DNA from: a virus
Virus record (IMG/VR): IMGVR_UViG_3300048587_000964
Coordinates: 1 to 39,880 of that record
DNA: 39,880 nucleotides
Strand: one strand, 5' to 3'
Part shown: piece after piece, positions 1-7,784 of the stretch
Layout: each line of letters opens with the position of its first letter
Position numbering within the stretch: the stretch's first letter is position 1
Made by a program: the position numbers and the translations under genes
The notes under the pieces: generated by a model
Seen by the model: only the letters and a program-made list of their open reading frames with translations
What the model was told of the DNA's origin: nothing
The model's database searches: none

Positions 1-110
1 CCGCCCGTGGGCAAAAGGGCAACAGTATCGCGGCCGTTCAAAACGGCGCCGATGATTTCCTCCTGTAGCGGTTTGAATGAGGAAAACCCCCAATAGCGAA
101 TATGGGGGTT
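1..110 (-). CDS. recQ: Host RecQ-type DNA helicase, 5' fragment (partial)
   Basis: Read leftward, this stretch encodes YWGFSSFKPLQEEII followed by DTVALLPTGG. That is the typical RecQ N-terminus: the aromatic-rich Q-motif region, then the start of Walker A (TGGGKS). The window ends inside Walker A, so the rest of the gene lies to the left. The open frame continues a few codons into the phage end, so the exact point where recQ is cut is not visible. RecQ is a 3'-5' DNA helicase of recombination and repair. The prophage sits at or just before its first ~10 codons and has probably removed its start and promoter. Identity is confident; the boundary is not. Confidence 0.75.
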
Positions 111-294
111 AAAACAAATAGTACAATTATAAAAAGGTCAAAAAAAGGCTGAAAAGGTTTAATTTTAAAGGCTTCCGGGCGGTTTTAGCCGACCAACAAC
201 AAATCTACAAAAAGTACAATTTCTTGCCATTTGCTACCATTCCAGTATAATTATTAAGGCCTTTAAAGGGCTGTATTTAGCACAAAAGTACATT
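111..294 (+). promoter_or_regulatory. Left-end transposase-binding sites L1-L3
   Basis: Three similar sites lie in the same orientation: CAAATAGTACAATT (115-128), CAAAAAGTACAATT (208-221) and CAAAAGTACATT (283-294). Two inverted copies lie at the right end. Repeated sites in opposite orientations at the two ends are what a MuA-type transposase needs to assemble the transpososome. Binding by this transposase is inferred from position and repetition. Confidence 0.7.
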
Positions 295-325
295 AGAGGC
301 TACAATATAGCCATTTACTACCATT
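226..325 (+). repeat. 16-bp direct repeat in left end
   Basis: GCCATTTGCTACCATT (226-241) and GCCATTTACTACCATT (310-325) differ at one base and are 84 bp apart. Each follows one of the AGTAC sites by about 18-27 bp. They could be a second class of protein site, such as an accessory transposase, enhancer or repressor site. I did not find a copy at the right end. Confidence 0.6.
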
Positions 326-436
326 GGCGCGGTATAAACGCGTATTTACAACTATTTAAATAACCGTTTAAACCCCATTTTTAACCAAAAAACTGGAGAG
401 GATTTGATTTTGCCCAAAAATGGCAAGGAAAGGGTT

Positions 437-472
437 AGGAGTTACATTAGGGGTTACATTAGGGGTTACAAA
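437..472 (+). repeat. Three 12-bp tandem repeats
   Basis: AGGAGTTACATT, AGGGGTTACATT and AGGGGTTACAAA follow one another exactly. The stretch 326-680 holds no convincing gene, only this repeat array and AT-rich DNA. The spacing of about one helical turn would suit a protein-binding array (repressor or transposition enhancer). The function is unknown. Confidence 0.6.
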
Positions 473-682
473 ATAACTTAAAAGGTGGTATGAGTTCGCT
501 AATAAAATACACGAGATTTTAACGTAAATACTTAAAAATGGATTGAGTTGATAGGGGTATGATTGTTTTTTGAACATACTTTTAATAGATAACACCCTTA
601 AAACGAGTTGATTAATGGTTAAACAACAATAAATACTCAATATTTTATTGAGTTAGCGCTGTACTTTATGAATTTTAGGCTA

Positions 683-1384
683 CTAAAATAAGTGGCTGGA
701 AGCCTGGACCCGAAAGATGGAAAGTATTTGATCTTTTTTTATTTGTTGAGGTGGAAATTCTTCTTTTTTACCATCCATAGGCTTGCTTATTAGGGTAAAA
801 CTCTCTTTATCCTCACCTTTTGTAATGATCTTAATCATACGAAATTGATTTTTAGTAACAATGGCATATATCTCACCTAAAGGAATAAACTCTTGCCAAT
901 TTTTAATTTCAACGAGGCCAATAGCATCACCATGCTTAATGACCTTTGCCATTGATTGCCCTGAAGCTCTTACAATATAATCACAACCTTGAAAGAAAGG
1001 ATGCGACACATAATGATCCGGTATTGATTTCTGATCATTATGAATTTCTAAAAAACTGGCTGTAAAATCAATATCGTAATAAGGAACTTTTTTCCCGTAA
1101 GCTGGCTCAGGATCATTTAATAGCTCTAATTGCGAATTTTTAGTCATTTCCCCTTCTCCCGTCAATAGCCATTGTGGATTTATGTCTTCAAACTTGTTTA
1201 CTATATCTAAAATAATTTCATATGAAGGATTGGCACCTTCCTTCTTTAAACGATTAATTTTCTGAGGAGCGTCATATTTTAAATAGTTTATAGCAAACTC
1301 GTTTACGCTATTAATCCCTTTAAATTCAATAATTTGCAAAATTCTATCAAAAAAAGTTTGATTTTTATTCAAAGATGTTTCCAT
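683..1384 (-). CDS. Phage repressor, HTH plus S24 (LexA/CI-like) domain
   Basis: This 233-aa protein has a CI/LexA-type repressor layout. Residues ~10-75 form a helix-turn-helix region ending in the common 'NPQWLLTGEGEM' segment. A linker follows, then an S24 peptidase-like domain with SGQSM at 141-145 (nucleophile Ser144) and a matching Lys near 185 (FRMIK). The family represses lytic promoters and is usually inactivated by RecA-stimulated self-cleavage; I could not pick out a cleavage site. It is transcribed leftward, divergent from the transposase operon, and shares the promoter region 1391-1434 with it. A 17-bp copy of the upstream operator lies inside the gene at 1190-1206. This is the likely lysogeny switch. 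Confidence 0.85.
   Translation of the reverse strand: METSLNKNQTFFDRILQIIEFKGINSVNEFAINYLKYDAPQKINRLKKEGANPSYEIILDIVNKFEDINPQWLLTGEGEMTKNSQLELLNDPEPAYGKKVPYYDIDFTASFLEIHNDQKSIPDHYVSHPFFQGCDYIVRASGQSMAKVIKHGDAIGLVEIKNWQEFIPLGEIYAIVTKNQFRMIKIITKGEDKESFTLISKPMDGKKEEFPPQQIKKDQILSIFRVQASSHLF
1190..1206. promoter_or_regulatory. Intragenic copy of the operator sequence (putative)
   Basis: AAACTTGTTTACTATAT occurs here inside the repressor reading frame and again, identically, at 1391-1407 in the divergent promoter region. The copies are 201 bp apart, close to a whole number of helical turns. Here it encodes part of DIVNKFE. It may be an auxiliary operator used for looping; this is inference from the exact repeat. 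Confidence 0.45.
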
Positions 1385-1390
1385 AGTTTA

Positions 1391-1434
1391 AAACTTGTTT
1401 ACTATATTTGCCTTGTTACTTTACAAATGTAAAC
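1391..1434. promoter_or_regulatory. Divergent early/repressor promoters with operator repeats
   Basis: On the plus strand TATATTTG (1403-1410) fits the Bacteroidota -7 box TAnnTTTG, 33 bp before the first early ATG. On the minus strand TACATTTG (1424-1431) fits the same box, about 40 bp before the repressor ATG. GTTTAC (1397-1402) and GTAAAC (1429-1434) are inverted to each other, and TTTACAAATGTAAA is itself a dyad. The two promoters face each other over the same ~40 bp, so a repressor bound here could control both. Confidence 0.65.
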
Positions 1435-1443
1435 TAAAATATT

Positions 1444-1629
1444 ATGCAAAGAATAAGTCTTGGTCAAGAGCACCATAAAGAAATAAAAAAAGCTTTCCCA
1501 GATGTAAGCAGACAGACCATTTACGCAGCCTTAAGCTATTTTAATAATAGTGAGACGGCGCAGGCTATTCGAGCTAAAGCGAAAGAACTTTTACAGGCTG
1601 AAATTGAAAAATTAAAAATCGAAGGATAA
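1444..1629 (+). CDS. Small HTH-like early regulator (Ner/Cro position)
   Basis: This 61-aa protein is the first gene of the rightward operon. Its stop codon overlaps the transposase ATG (TAATG). Residues ~18-45 ('DVSRQTIYAALSYFNN') look like a helix-turn-helix, and the C-terminal half is a charged helix. In Mu the same place is held by Ner, a small DNA-binding negative regulator of early transcription. Similarity to Ner itself cannot be seen, so the role is inferred from position, size and the HTH. Confidence 0.6.
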   Translation: MQRISLGQEHHKEIKKAFPDVSRQTIYAALSYFNNSETAQAIRAKAKELLQAEIEKLKIEG

Positions 1630-3662
1630 TGTTTGAATATCACGGAAATACATTGTGCGTTCAAGCAAATTGGTTAGAAGAAATAGGTGTTGCTTCTGTA
1701 CCCAATCTTAAGGTACTTACGCATCGAGGTAAAGTTAGAAAAGCAAAAACTGCAGGAGGTCTCGGCAACTACGCCCTGTACGTGTACGAATCCCTCCCCC
1801 AACGCTTCCGCACGGCAATAGAGCACGATCTTGGTATTGATCCTTACGAGGAAAGCAAAACAATTCCTTTTGATAGATACTTAACACAGGATAGTTTGGC
1901 AGCGGCTTTTTTTGCCAATTACGAACTGGCAGATGGCCGTTACCTTTCCGAGGCAAACCAAGAGGCAGTCGATGAATATACAGCTAATGTTTGTGTATTT
2001 AATGGTATAGCAAAATTGTATCGGGAGATTACCGATGCAAACCCGAAAATAAACAAAGGAACACTTTGGAGCCGATTTGCCAAAGCGATCCATAGCCTTC
2101 CAAAAGAAATAAAAATACGTTACCCATTCAATCTCCCCACAAACCCTCGCGCACTGCGTGCGAAATATGAGGCCTGTGTCCTGGAAAAACCCAATAAGCG
2201 TTATCCACTTCCAGGACTTGAGGGCCTAATCCACGCAAACTACTGCAACACGCATAGCGCCAAGATTACAGAAGAGATCGGAGACTGGCTTTTATCCACT
2301 TACTGCCTCCCACTCAATTATTCCATTTATGAACTATACCAGTTATATCAAAACGAGCGATGCGATCGCGGATGGCCTGTTCTTTCCGAAAGTGGAATTG
2401 CAAACTACATAAATACGCCTGAACGTGAGCGCATTTGGACGCTTGCACGCGATGGCGAAGAGGAATACACCAAAAAATACGGGCATACACTCACCAAGAA
2501 CAAAAACAGATTGTTCCCTAATGCCCATTGGGCGATTGACGGTACCAAATTGGATACGGTTCATTATTGGGACAATAAGGCAAAAATGGCCGCTGTCTGC
2601 AAGATAAATGTACTGATTGACGTGTATTCTGAAAAAATACTCGGCTATTCCTTCAGTATGACGGAGAACCATATTGACCATTTTATAGCCGTTAAAATGG
2701 CGGTTAATGAGGCAGGTTCACGTCCATATTTATTCACTTACGATGCCCAATCTGCCCACCGATCTGCACGAATGCAGGAATTGTACGATAAGCTTATTTC
2801 AAAAGGCGGGACCCACTACCATCACAAGGTTGGGAGAAAGTCAAATCCAATCGAGCAGGTATTCAACCGCCTCCAACAACAGGTGGTTATGAAACGATGG
2901 TTCAGCGATGGACAGAGTATCAAGGCGAAGCAGAGTCGCTCCAAAGCAAATATGGAGTTTATTGAGGCCAATAAGGGCGCGCTTCCAACTTTTGAGGAAC
3001 TGCAGATGCACTGGGAACTGATGGTGGAGGAATGGAACTCACGTCCACGTTCCAAAAAGACTACCAAAACCCGAAACGAATATTTTGAGCAAAAAACATC
3101 ACACCGAAATGAGATCGGTGTCCAGGAACGAATCTCCATGTTCTGGCTCAACGAAACCAAGCCTAAAAAATACTATGCCCACGGAATGCCGCTAACTGTG
3201 GCTGGCGAAGATTATATATACGAAGTATATGATGCAAATGGTGATGTGGATGTAGATTTCAGGATAAAGTATGTACAGCAGTCGCTTATTGTTAGCTATG
3301 ATCCCGAATATCTTGATGACTACGTGGCACTTTATCGCCTTAACGATAAAGGTGAAAAGGTATTTGTGGCCTTTGCCCAGAAAAAACGTGAGCATGTGCA
3401 GGTGCCAATACTTCAGCAGCAAGGCGAACGCGAATTGATGCTAAGGGACCTTGAAGTACGGGAAAAGGAAAAAGCACGCGATTGGAAAACCTATGAAGCT
3501 TTGGTTGAACGTACCGGTATAAGCCGTGAAGCTTTGATTGATGATCAAAATTCGTGGGTTGCAAATAATGTAGAGTTCAATGCCAAGCGTGCTGCCTACG
3601 CCTCAAAGGAGGAAAACCTAGAAACGGACAGTGAATCAATTTTTGAACGTATAACCAGATAA
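1629..3662 (+). CDS. DDE transposase, MuA-like
   Basis: This is a 677-aa transposase, close to MuA length (663 aa). N-terminal DNA-binding subdomains are followed by an rve/RNase-H catalytic core. The catalytic triad is visible: Asp304 in WAIDGTK, Asp372 in TYDAQSAH and Glu409 in NPIEQVFNRLQ, the last two 37 residues apart. After the core comes a beta-rich domain of the Mu-transposase C-terminal type, then a charged helical tail that could contact the MuB-like ATPase. It would cut and join the phage ends during integration and replicative transposition, binding the AGTAC sites at both ends. Its gene lies next to the MuB-like gene, as in Mu. Confidence 0.93.
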   Translation: MFEYHGNTLCVQANWLEEIGVASVPNLKVLTHRGKVRKAKTAGGLGNYALYVYESLPQRFRTAIEHDLGIDPYEESKTIPFDRYLTQDSLAAAFFANYELADGRYLSEANQEAVDEYTANVCVFNGIAKLYREITDANPKINKGTLWSRFAKAIHSLPKEIKIRYPFNLPTNPRALRAKYEACVLEKPNKRYPLPGLEGLIHANYCNTHSAKITEEIGDWLLSTYCLPLNYSIYELYQLYQNERCDRGWPVLSESGIANYINTPERERIWTLARDGEEEYTKKYGHTLTKNKNRLFPNAHWAIDGTKLDTVHYWDNKAKMAAVCKINVLIDVYSEKILGYSFSMTENHIDHFIAVKMAVNEAGSRPYLFTYDAQSAHRSARMQELYDKLISKGGTHYHHKVGRKSNPIEQVFNRLQQQVVMKRWFSDGQSIKAKQSRSKANMEFIEANKGALPTFEELQMHWELMVEEWNSRPRSKKTTKTRNEYFEQKTSHRNEIGVQERISMFWLNETKPKKYYAHGMPLTVAGEDYIYEVYDANGDVDVDFRIKYVQQSLIVSYDPEYLDDYVALYRLNDKGEKVFVAFAQKKREHVQVPILQQQGERELMLRDLEVREKEKARDWKTYEALVERTGISREALIDDQNSWVANNVEFNAKRAAYASKEENLETDSESIFERITR

Positions 3663-3674
3663 ATATAAATTCTA

Positions 3675-4523
3675 ATGACACAAAAAGAAAAAACCAAAAT
3701 CGTTGACCTGCTTCGGGTTTTCATTACCCAAAAAGGATCACAGAATAAGGCCGCGAATGCCCTATCGGTATCATCTGCGGTTATATCACACCTTGTTAAC
3801 GGGAATTGGGAGCCATACAGTGATGATATCTTCCGTAAAATCGGTAACCAAATTGGCTACAATAGCCAGGACTGGCAATTTGTAGAGACTACAAACGCCC
3901 GAATCCTTCTAAATGCACTTAAAAAAGCGAAACAGCAACAATCTGTATTTACCGTATTAGCGGGTGCAGGTTCCGGAAAAAGCGAAATAACCAAGAAATA
4001 TGCTTCTGAAACCCCTGAGGCCATTCGTGTGGAGTGTGCTGGATATTGGGATGAAAAGCACTTTTTACAGGAAATATTGCTCCAAATGGGCGTAAGAAAC
4101 CCACACAACCGGGTACCGCAAATGATGGCTGAAATAATCAGCCGCCTAAGCAATTACCACACCCCGCCAATCCTAATTATTGACGAGGTTGATAAACTTG
4201 GTGACCGTCTTTTGTATTTCCTCATCACCTTCTACAATGAACTGAAATGGAAATGCTCCATTGTCCTGTTGTCCACCTACTATTTCAAGAAAAGATTGGA
4301 AGATGGCCTTAGAAACCGTCGCAAAGGCTATGAGGAACTGTACAGTCGTTACGGTGCATTTCTGGAATTTGAACAGACCAGCGCTGCAGACGTGCAACTG
4401 ATGTGCGAGGCACAGAGCCTAACTGATAAAACAGCCATCAAAACAATTCAAAGGAAGTCTAACGGCGATCTGCGTATTTCCGCAGAGCTTATTCGCCTAT
4501 ATAAACTGGAACATGCCGCATAG
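3675..4523 (+). CDS. AAA ATPase target-capture protein, MuB-like
   Basis: This 282-aa protein starts with an HTH region (residues ~15-60). An AAA+/ExeA-type ATPase follows, with Walker A GAGSGKS at 97-103 and Walker B ILIIDE, whose acidic pair is D170/E171. The C-terminal part is a small helical domain. MuB-type proteins bind target DNA in an ATP-dependent way, stimulate the transposase and give target immunity. The N-terminal HTH plus AAA layout and the position directly after the transposase support the call. The next gene starts 11 nt before its stop. Confidence 0.9.
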   Translation: MTQKEKTKIVDLLRVFITQKGSQNKAANALSVSSAVISHLVNGNWEPYSDDIFRKIGNQIGYNSQDWQFVETTNARILLNALKKAKQQQSVFTVLAGAGSGKSEITKKYASETPEAIRVECAGYWDEKHFLQEILLQMGVRNPHNRVPQMMAEIISRLSNYHTPPILIIDEVDKLGDRLLYFLITFYNELKWKCSIVLLSTYYFKKRLEDGLRNRRKGYEELYSRYGAFLEFEQTSAADVQLMCEAQSLTDKTAIKTIQRKSNGDLRISAELIRLYKLEHAA

Positions 4524-4989
4524 ATATCACCCCGAAATAGAAGGACTCAAAGTAAATGAGGACGGTACCGAGGTATTGTACTTCGGTGAGGAACTGGAAG
4601 TAAAGATCATTGAACGAAAGGAGCGAGACACTAATGAAACGCCATATGTGGTATTTCTCGGCAGGACCCATAGCGTTGGCAAACTGGTTTGTGAGTGCTG
4701 GAACGGATTACCTGATAATCCCCGATGGTGTGCCACAAGGATTGAAAAGGAAAAGGGATTCCATTATACCAACTTGGAATGGAGACCCTGTGGTTTCAAT
4801 CCACAGCAGGGTACCAAAAAAGTGAAACGTAGCTCACTTAGCAGGTTGAAAGGATATGAGATTGAAAAAATTGAAGAGAGGTTGAACGACGGTGAGCCGC
4901 TCAACAAGATAGCCGCCGATTATGGCGTAAGCGATATGAGCATCCACCGAATTAAAAAAGCAATGCAACGACGTGGCGAGAGCATATAA
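4513..4989 (+). CDS. HTH protein with degenerate HNH/NUMOD-like N-terminal region
   Basis: This 158-aa protein overlaps the MuB-like gene. The C-terminal ~45 residues ('LNKIAADYGVSDMSIHRIKK') form a resolvase/recombinase-type helix-turn-helix. The N-terminal part has the pattern 'VGKLVCECWNG...P' followed ~20 residues later by 'YTNLEW'. In phage HNH endonucleases the matching pattern is 'V(H/A)RLVAEAF...NHIDGN...NNLEW', but here the His-Asn-His residues are missing. It may therefore be a DNA-binding relic of a homing-type endonuclease used for early regulation or DNA recognition. The HTH is fairly sure; the HNH relation is a guess from pattern. Confidence 0.55.
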   Translation: MPHRYHPEIEGLKVNEDGTEVLYFGEELEVKIIERKERDTNETPYVVFLGRTHSVGKLVCECWNGLPDNPRWCATRIEKEKGFHYTNLEWRPCGFNPQQGTKKVKRSSLSRLKGYEIEKIEERLNDGEPLNKIAADYGVSDMSIHRIKKAMQRRGESI

Positions 4990-5647
4990 CGTAAACGATC
5001 TTTTAAATAAAAACTTTGAGTTGATGCCTTTTACCGGGCCTTGGCGGAAATCTTTTGGCAGACCCTGCAAGCAGTTCAGCATGATGATTATGGGGCCCTC
5101 CGGGGAAGGAAAAACGGAGCTTGCCATAAAACTTGCTAAATATCTGGCAGGATTTGGTAAGGTAGCCTACGACAGCATAGAGCAGGGATTTAGCCATACG
5201 CTAAAAATGGCGGTGGAACGTAACCACTTGCAGGAGGTGGCCGATAGTTTTTTGATCCTGGACAAAGAAGATCTGCCGGCGCTGACCAAAAGATTGAGAA
5301 AGCAACGGTCTCCTGATTTTTTGGTGATTGATTCCCTTCAATATCTCCGGGCTACCAAGGATGAATACTTTGAGTTCAAAAATGAATTTTACCCCAAAAA
5401 GGGAATCATCTACATCAGTCACCAAGATGGAAATGACCCAAAGGGAGCGCTTGCAAAGGATGTCTGGTTTGATGTGGACATCCATGTAAGGGTGGAGGGT
5501 TTCAAGGCCTTTCCAAGTAAAAGGCTAAACGGAGGCGGTGAGCCATACGTAATAGATGCGGTCCGTGCCGCTAAGTTTCACGGAAAAATTAAAGAAAACA
5601 ACAGCAACAATGAAAACAATCTTCGAAATCCTAAAAATGACACCTGA
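4973..5647 (+). CDS. RecA/Sak4-like P-loop ATPase
   Basis: This protein is 224 aa with a GTG start that overlaps the previous gene by 17 nt; an ATG at 5024 is an alternative start. Walker A is GPSGEGKT at residues 41-48, and Walker B is FLVIDS at 116-121. 'IYISHQDG' near 145-152 fits a sensor motif of RecA/DnaB-like ATPases. Size and layout resemble the Sak4/RecA-like phage ATPases that help single-strand annealing or strand exchange. In this operon it would act in transpositional replication or repair of phage DNA. The exact subfamily is uncertain. Confidence 0.7.
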   Translation: MARAYNVNDLLNKNFELMPFTGPWRKSFGRPCKQFSMMIMGPSGEGKTELAIKLAKYLAGFGKVAYDSIEQGFSHTLKMAVERNHLQEVADSFLILDKEDLPALTKRLRKQRSPDFLVIDSLQYLRATKDEYFEFKNEFYPKKGIIYISHQDGNDPKGALAKDVWFDVDIHVRVEGFKAFPSKRLNGGGEPYVIDAVRAAKFHGKIKENNSNNENNLRNPKNDT

Positions 5648-5918
5648 CGAGTATGATATGCTCGTGATGGATTGGTGGACCACATACTGCTATGCCAAGG
5701 CAGAAAATAAAATTTCCGTACAAAAGCTTCTAACCAATAATACGCTATTCCAATGGTGGCACGCACAGCTTGAAATGGTTGAACCTGAATTTGTAGAAGA
5801 TGCCTGGCCATTTAAGGACACCTACACAAAGGACGATGCCAATAAGCTGTATGCAAAGCACGCGTACAAACTTCAGAAATACTACAACAGCGATCTGATA
5901 AAAGAGGCATTGCAATGA
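5610..5918 (+). CDS. Hypothetical early protein
   Basis: I chose the ATG at 5610 (MKTIFEILKMTPDEY), which gives 102 aa and a 38-nt overlap with the ATPase gene; the longer open frame adds residues that only shadow that gene. The protein is acidic, aromatic-rich and predicted helical, with no known motif. A 4-nt overlap joins it to the next gene, so it is part of the early operon. Confidence 0.65.
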   Translation: MKTIFEILKMTPDEYDMLVMDWWTTYCYAKAENKISVQKLLTNNTLFQWWHAQLEMVEPEFVEDAWPFKDTYTKDDANKLYAKHAYKLQKYYNSDLIKEALQ

Positions 5919-6304
5919 AAGAAAAAATACAGAAACTCGAAGCGTGGCTGGTAGAAAATCCAGACCATCCTGATTACTGCCTTGTTTGGCAGGATAAGAA
6001 CAAATTAGAAATGGAATTATTACGAAATAAACACCAGCGAATTATGAATCTTTTAAACACAATAAGTTCTCTAAAAAAAATCGCCGGTAACCCAGAGGTA
6101 AAAAAAGCAGAAAAGGATGGTTTTTCCATCATTTTTCAAAATAGCACTTCGTCCGCAGGTTATCTCGGGCTTGAATTTGTCTGTAAAGACAAAAAGTTGA
6201 ATACGGAGTTGGTTATGCTGCCTCTAAAATTCACTCATAATCAATTATCAAATATTGTTAAAGACTGTAGAAATGCAATACAAGAGCAGATTGAAAATCA
6301 ATAG
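5915..6304 (+). CDS. Hypothetical early protein
   Basis: This 129-aa protein begins in an ATGA overlap with the previous gene. Residues ~1-60 are helical and charged; the rest looks like a small alpha/beta domain. I see no catalytic motif or membrane segment and do not recognise the family. Confidence 0.65.
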   Translation: MKEKIQKLEAWLVENPDHPDYCLVWQDKNKLEMELLRNKHQRIMNLLNTISSLKKIAGNPEVKKAEKDGFSIIFQNSTSSAGYLGLEFVCKDKKLNTELVMLPLKFTHNQLSNIVKDCRNAIQEQIENQ

Positions 6305-6323
6305 TAACCTTAAATAAACAACA

Positions 6324-6680
6324 ATGAAAACAGAAACCAAAATTGAAAATGTAAGCAGCTTTAAACTGAAAGTAGAAATACAAGCTCGCTCACAAGATGA
6401 AAAGGTGGTTGATTCACTGAGCGAATTTTCAGCGGATCAATTGAAAGAAGAACTTAAAAGAAGACACGGAAAAAACGATGCTACCGTAAAAATTGACTTA
6501 AATGACACAATCACGGATGTGTATATTGAGGGGAAAACTAAAAAAATAGGTTTTCTGTTTGTTCGATTATTCTCTCAACATAAAGAATTGCGGGAGATAG
6601 TAAAAGCATCATTAATGACTGCTGAAATGATTCCAACTGGAATATTCGATCTCCTAAATAAAGGAAAAATTAAATCTTAA
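6324..6680 (+). CDS. Hypothetical early protein
   Basis: This 118-aa protein lies between the unknown gene ending at 6304 and the Gam-like gene starting at 6691. It is rich in Lys and Glu with alternating polar and hydrophobic residues, and shows no motif that I recognise. Codon use and tight spacing (about 20 and 10 nt) suggest a real gene of the early operon. Confidence 0.65.
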   Translation: MKTETKIENVSSFKLKVEIQARSQDEKVVDSLSEFSADQLKEELKRRHGKNDATVKIDLNDTITDVYIEGKTKKIGFLFVRLFSQHKELREIVKASLMTAEMIPTGIFDLLNKGKIKS

Positions 6681-6690
6681 ATAATCACTA

Positions 6691-7218
6691 ATGAGCACAT
6701 CAAGAGCAAAAAAGAAAACAGTGGTACCGCCACTAAACCAGAACGAAGCTGACCGAGTATTGGCACAATATGCAACCGCTCACGCAAAGCGCGAGCAGAT
6801 CAATGCACTAATGGACGAGCGAATCACAAAAATACGTGAGGAATATGCAGCAGACCTTGAGGAATGTACAGAGCGCGTAAATGAGAACTTCCAGAAACTC
6901 CAAATGTACTATGAAGTGAAGCCCGAACTTTTCCAAAAGAGAAAATCTGTGGAGACAGCTCACGGATTGATAGGGTTCAGAACTGGCACTCCAAAGCTTA
7001 AAACGCTAAAAGGATTCACTTGGGCGGTGGTTCTGAAATTACTAAAGGCAAAGGATGCTTTGGAATATATCCGAACCAAGGAAGAACCGGCTAAGGACAT
7101 TTTATTGGCAAACCGCGAAAAGCCGGAGACCATCTCGCTTATGGCGAACGTGGGACTGGAAGTGGTGCAGGAAGATACCTTCTACATTGACCTTAAAAAA
7201 GAAGAAGTAGAAGCCTAA
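6691..7218 (+). CDS. gam: Host-nuclease inhibitor, Mu Gam-like
   Basis: This 175-aa protein is the same length as Mu Gam (~174). A long N-terminal helix (residues ~15-75, 'INALMDERITKIREEYAADLEE') is followed by the 'LFQKRKSVETAHGLIGFRTGTPKLK' region and a C-terminal helical part with 'YIRTKEEPAKDIL'. This is the layout of the Mu Gam family. Gam dimers bind double-strand DNA ends (Ku-like) and shield them from host exonucleases. The position at the end of the transposition/replication genes matches Mu. Confidence in the family is high. Confidence 0.87.
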   Translation: MSTSRAKKKTVVPPLNQNEADRVLAQYATAHAKREQINALMDERITKIREEYAADLEECTERVNENFQKLQMYYEVKPELFQKRKSVETAHGLIGFRTGTPKLKTLKGFTWAVVLKLLKAKDALEYIRTKEEPAKDILLANREKPETISLMANVGLEVVQEDTFYIDLKKEEVEA

Positions 7219-7222
7219 CCCA

Positions 7223-7240
7223 TCCCGATAGCTATCGGGA
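7223..7240. terminator. Perfect 18-bp palindrome (hairpin)
   Basis: TCCCGATAGCTATCGGGA is a perfect inverted repeat between the Gam-like gene and the next gene. From memory, this or a very similar palindrome is common between flavobacterial genes. No T-run follows, so it may be an RNA-stability or attenuation hairpin rather than a full terminator. Confidence 0.55.
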
Positions 7241-7256
7241 CTAACCTACACGCCCC

Positions 7257-7514
7257 ATGACAAAGTTTAACCAGATGCTGGCCGATGCCCAGGCCAGTAT
7301 CAATTATCATACAAAAATGGCAACGGAAATAAAGTGTGAGCAGACCGCGGACGATCTTATCCTAATCAACGGAAAGGAAGTCCGAAAAGATATGAATGGC
7401 AACTGGATAGGTAGAACCCTAGATATGAAGGAAGCCAAGTTCTTTAATGTTTTTCTCTATACGATTAGGCAAATATCCAAGGGAAGATTCATTGAAGCAA
7501 CATACAGAGTGTAA
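7257..7514 (+). CDS. Hypothetical protein
   Basis: This 85-aa protein starts with ATG 17 nt after the 18-bp palindrome. The central part 'DDLILINGKEVRKDMNGNWIGRTLDM' looks like a short beta hairpin, and the C-terminus is basic. I do not recognise the family. It is the last gene before a 270-nt gene-free region. Confidence 0.6.
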   Translation: MTKFNQMLADAQASINYHTKMATEIKCEQTADDLILINGKEVRKDMNGNWIGRTLDMKEAKFFNVFLYTIRQISKGRFIEATYRV

Positions 7515-7784
7515 TTCAGGCGAGCCGGGATATACCGAAAGTCCCTTGTCGGGGCCGAAATCCTTCAACCTGCAGCTTTGCCAGACGTGCCTGATCCCAG
7601 AGGGGTAGTATTTAGTCGGCAAAAGATGGTAATCCGTTCCGGCCGTAAAGCGAATTGGCGGGAAGGTTGATAAAGACCGCAACCACTGCGATAGTGTGGT
7701 AACTGACCGGATGGACGGCATTAGAAGTTGCAGGTTCGAACCCTGCACCGGTCACAAAAGTTTAAAAGCTAATAAATAGTGTTT
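7515..7784 (+). ncRNA. Gene-free region with several hairpins; candidate structured RNA
   Basis: No convincing gene is present on either strand. Complementary segments can be seen by eye: TCAGGC near 7517 with GCCTGA near 7588, GGGA/TCCC in between, GGTTG/CAACC near 7664-7684, and the tRNA-like element at 7704-7754. This suggests a folded RNA at the junction of early and middle genes. No RNA family is recognised. Confidence 0.4.
7704..7754 (+). ncRNA. tRNA-like acceptor stem plus T-arm
   Basis: TGACCGG (7704-7710) pairs perfectly with CCGGTCA (7748-7754). Directly inside the 3' strand is a perfect T-arm: TGCAGG, loop TTCGAAC, CCTGCA (7729-7747). The 18 nt between the 5' acceptor strand and the T-arm cannot hold a D-arm and an anticodon arm. 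It is either a minimal tRNA mimic or a remnant of a decayed tRNA gene. No CCA end is encoded (ACAAA follows). Confidence 0.5.

Noticed and set aside
368-640. Leftward open frame of 90 codons with a VTPN repeat
   Set aside because: The repeat comes from the 12-bp DNA tandem repeat, the composition is not protein-like and it lies in the transposase-site region.
2343-2681. Leftward open frame inside the transposase gene
   Set aside because: It is a shadow of the well-supported DDE transposase on the other strand.
7419-7748. Leftward open frame over the gene-free region
   Set aside because: Composition is poor, it overlaps the end of a likely gene, and the visible signal here is RNA-like stems.
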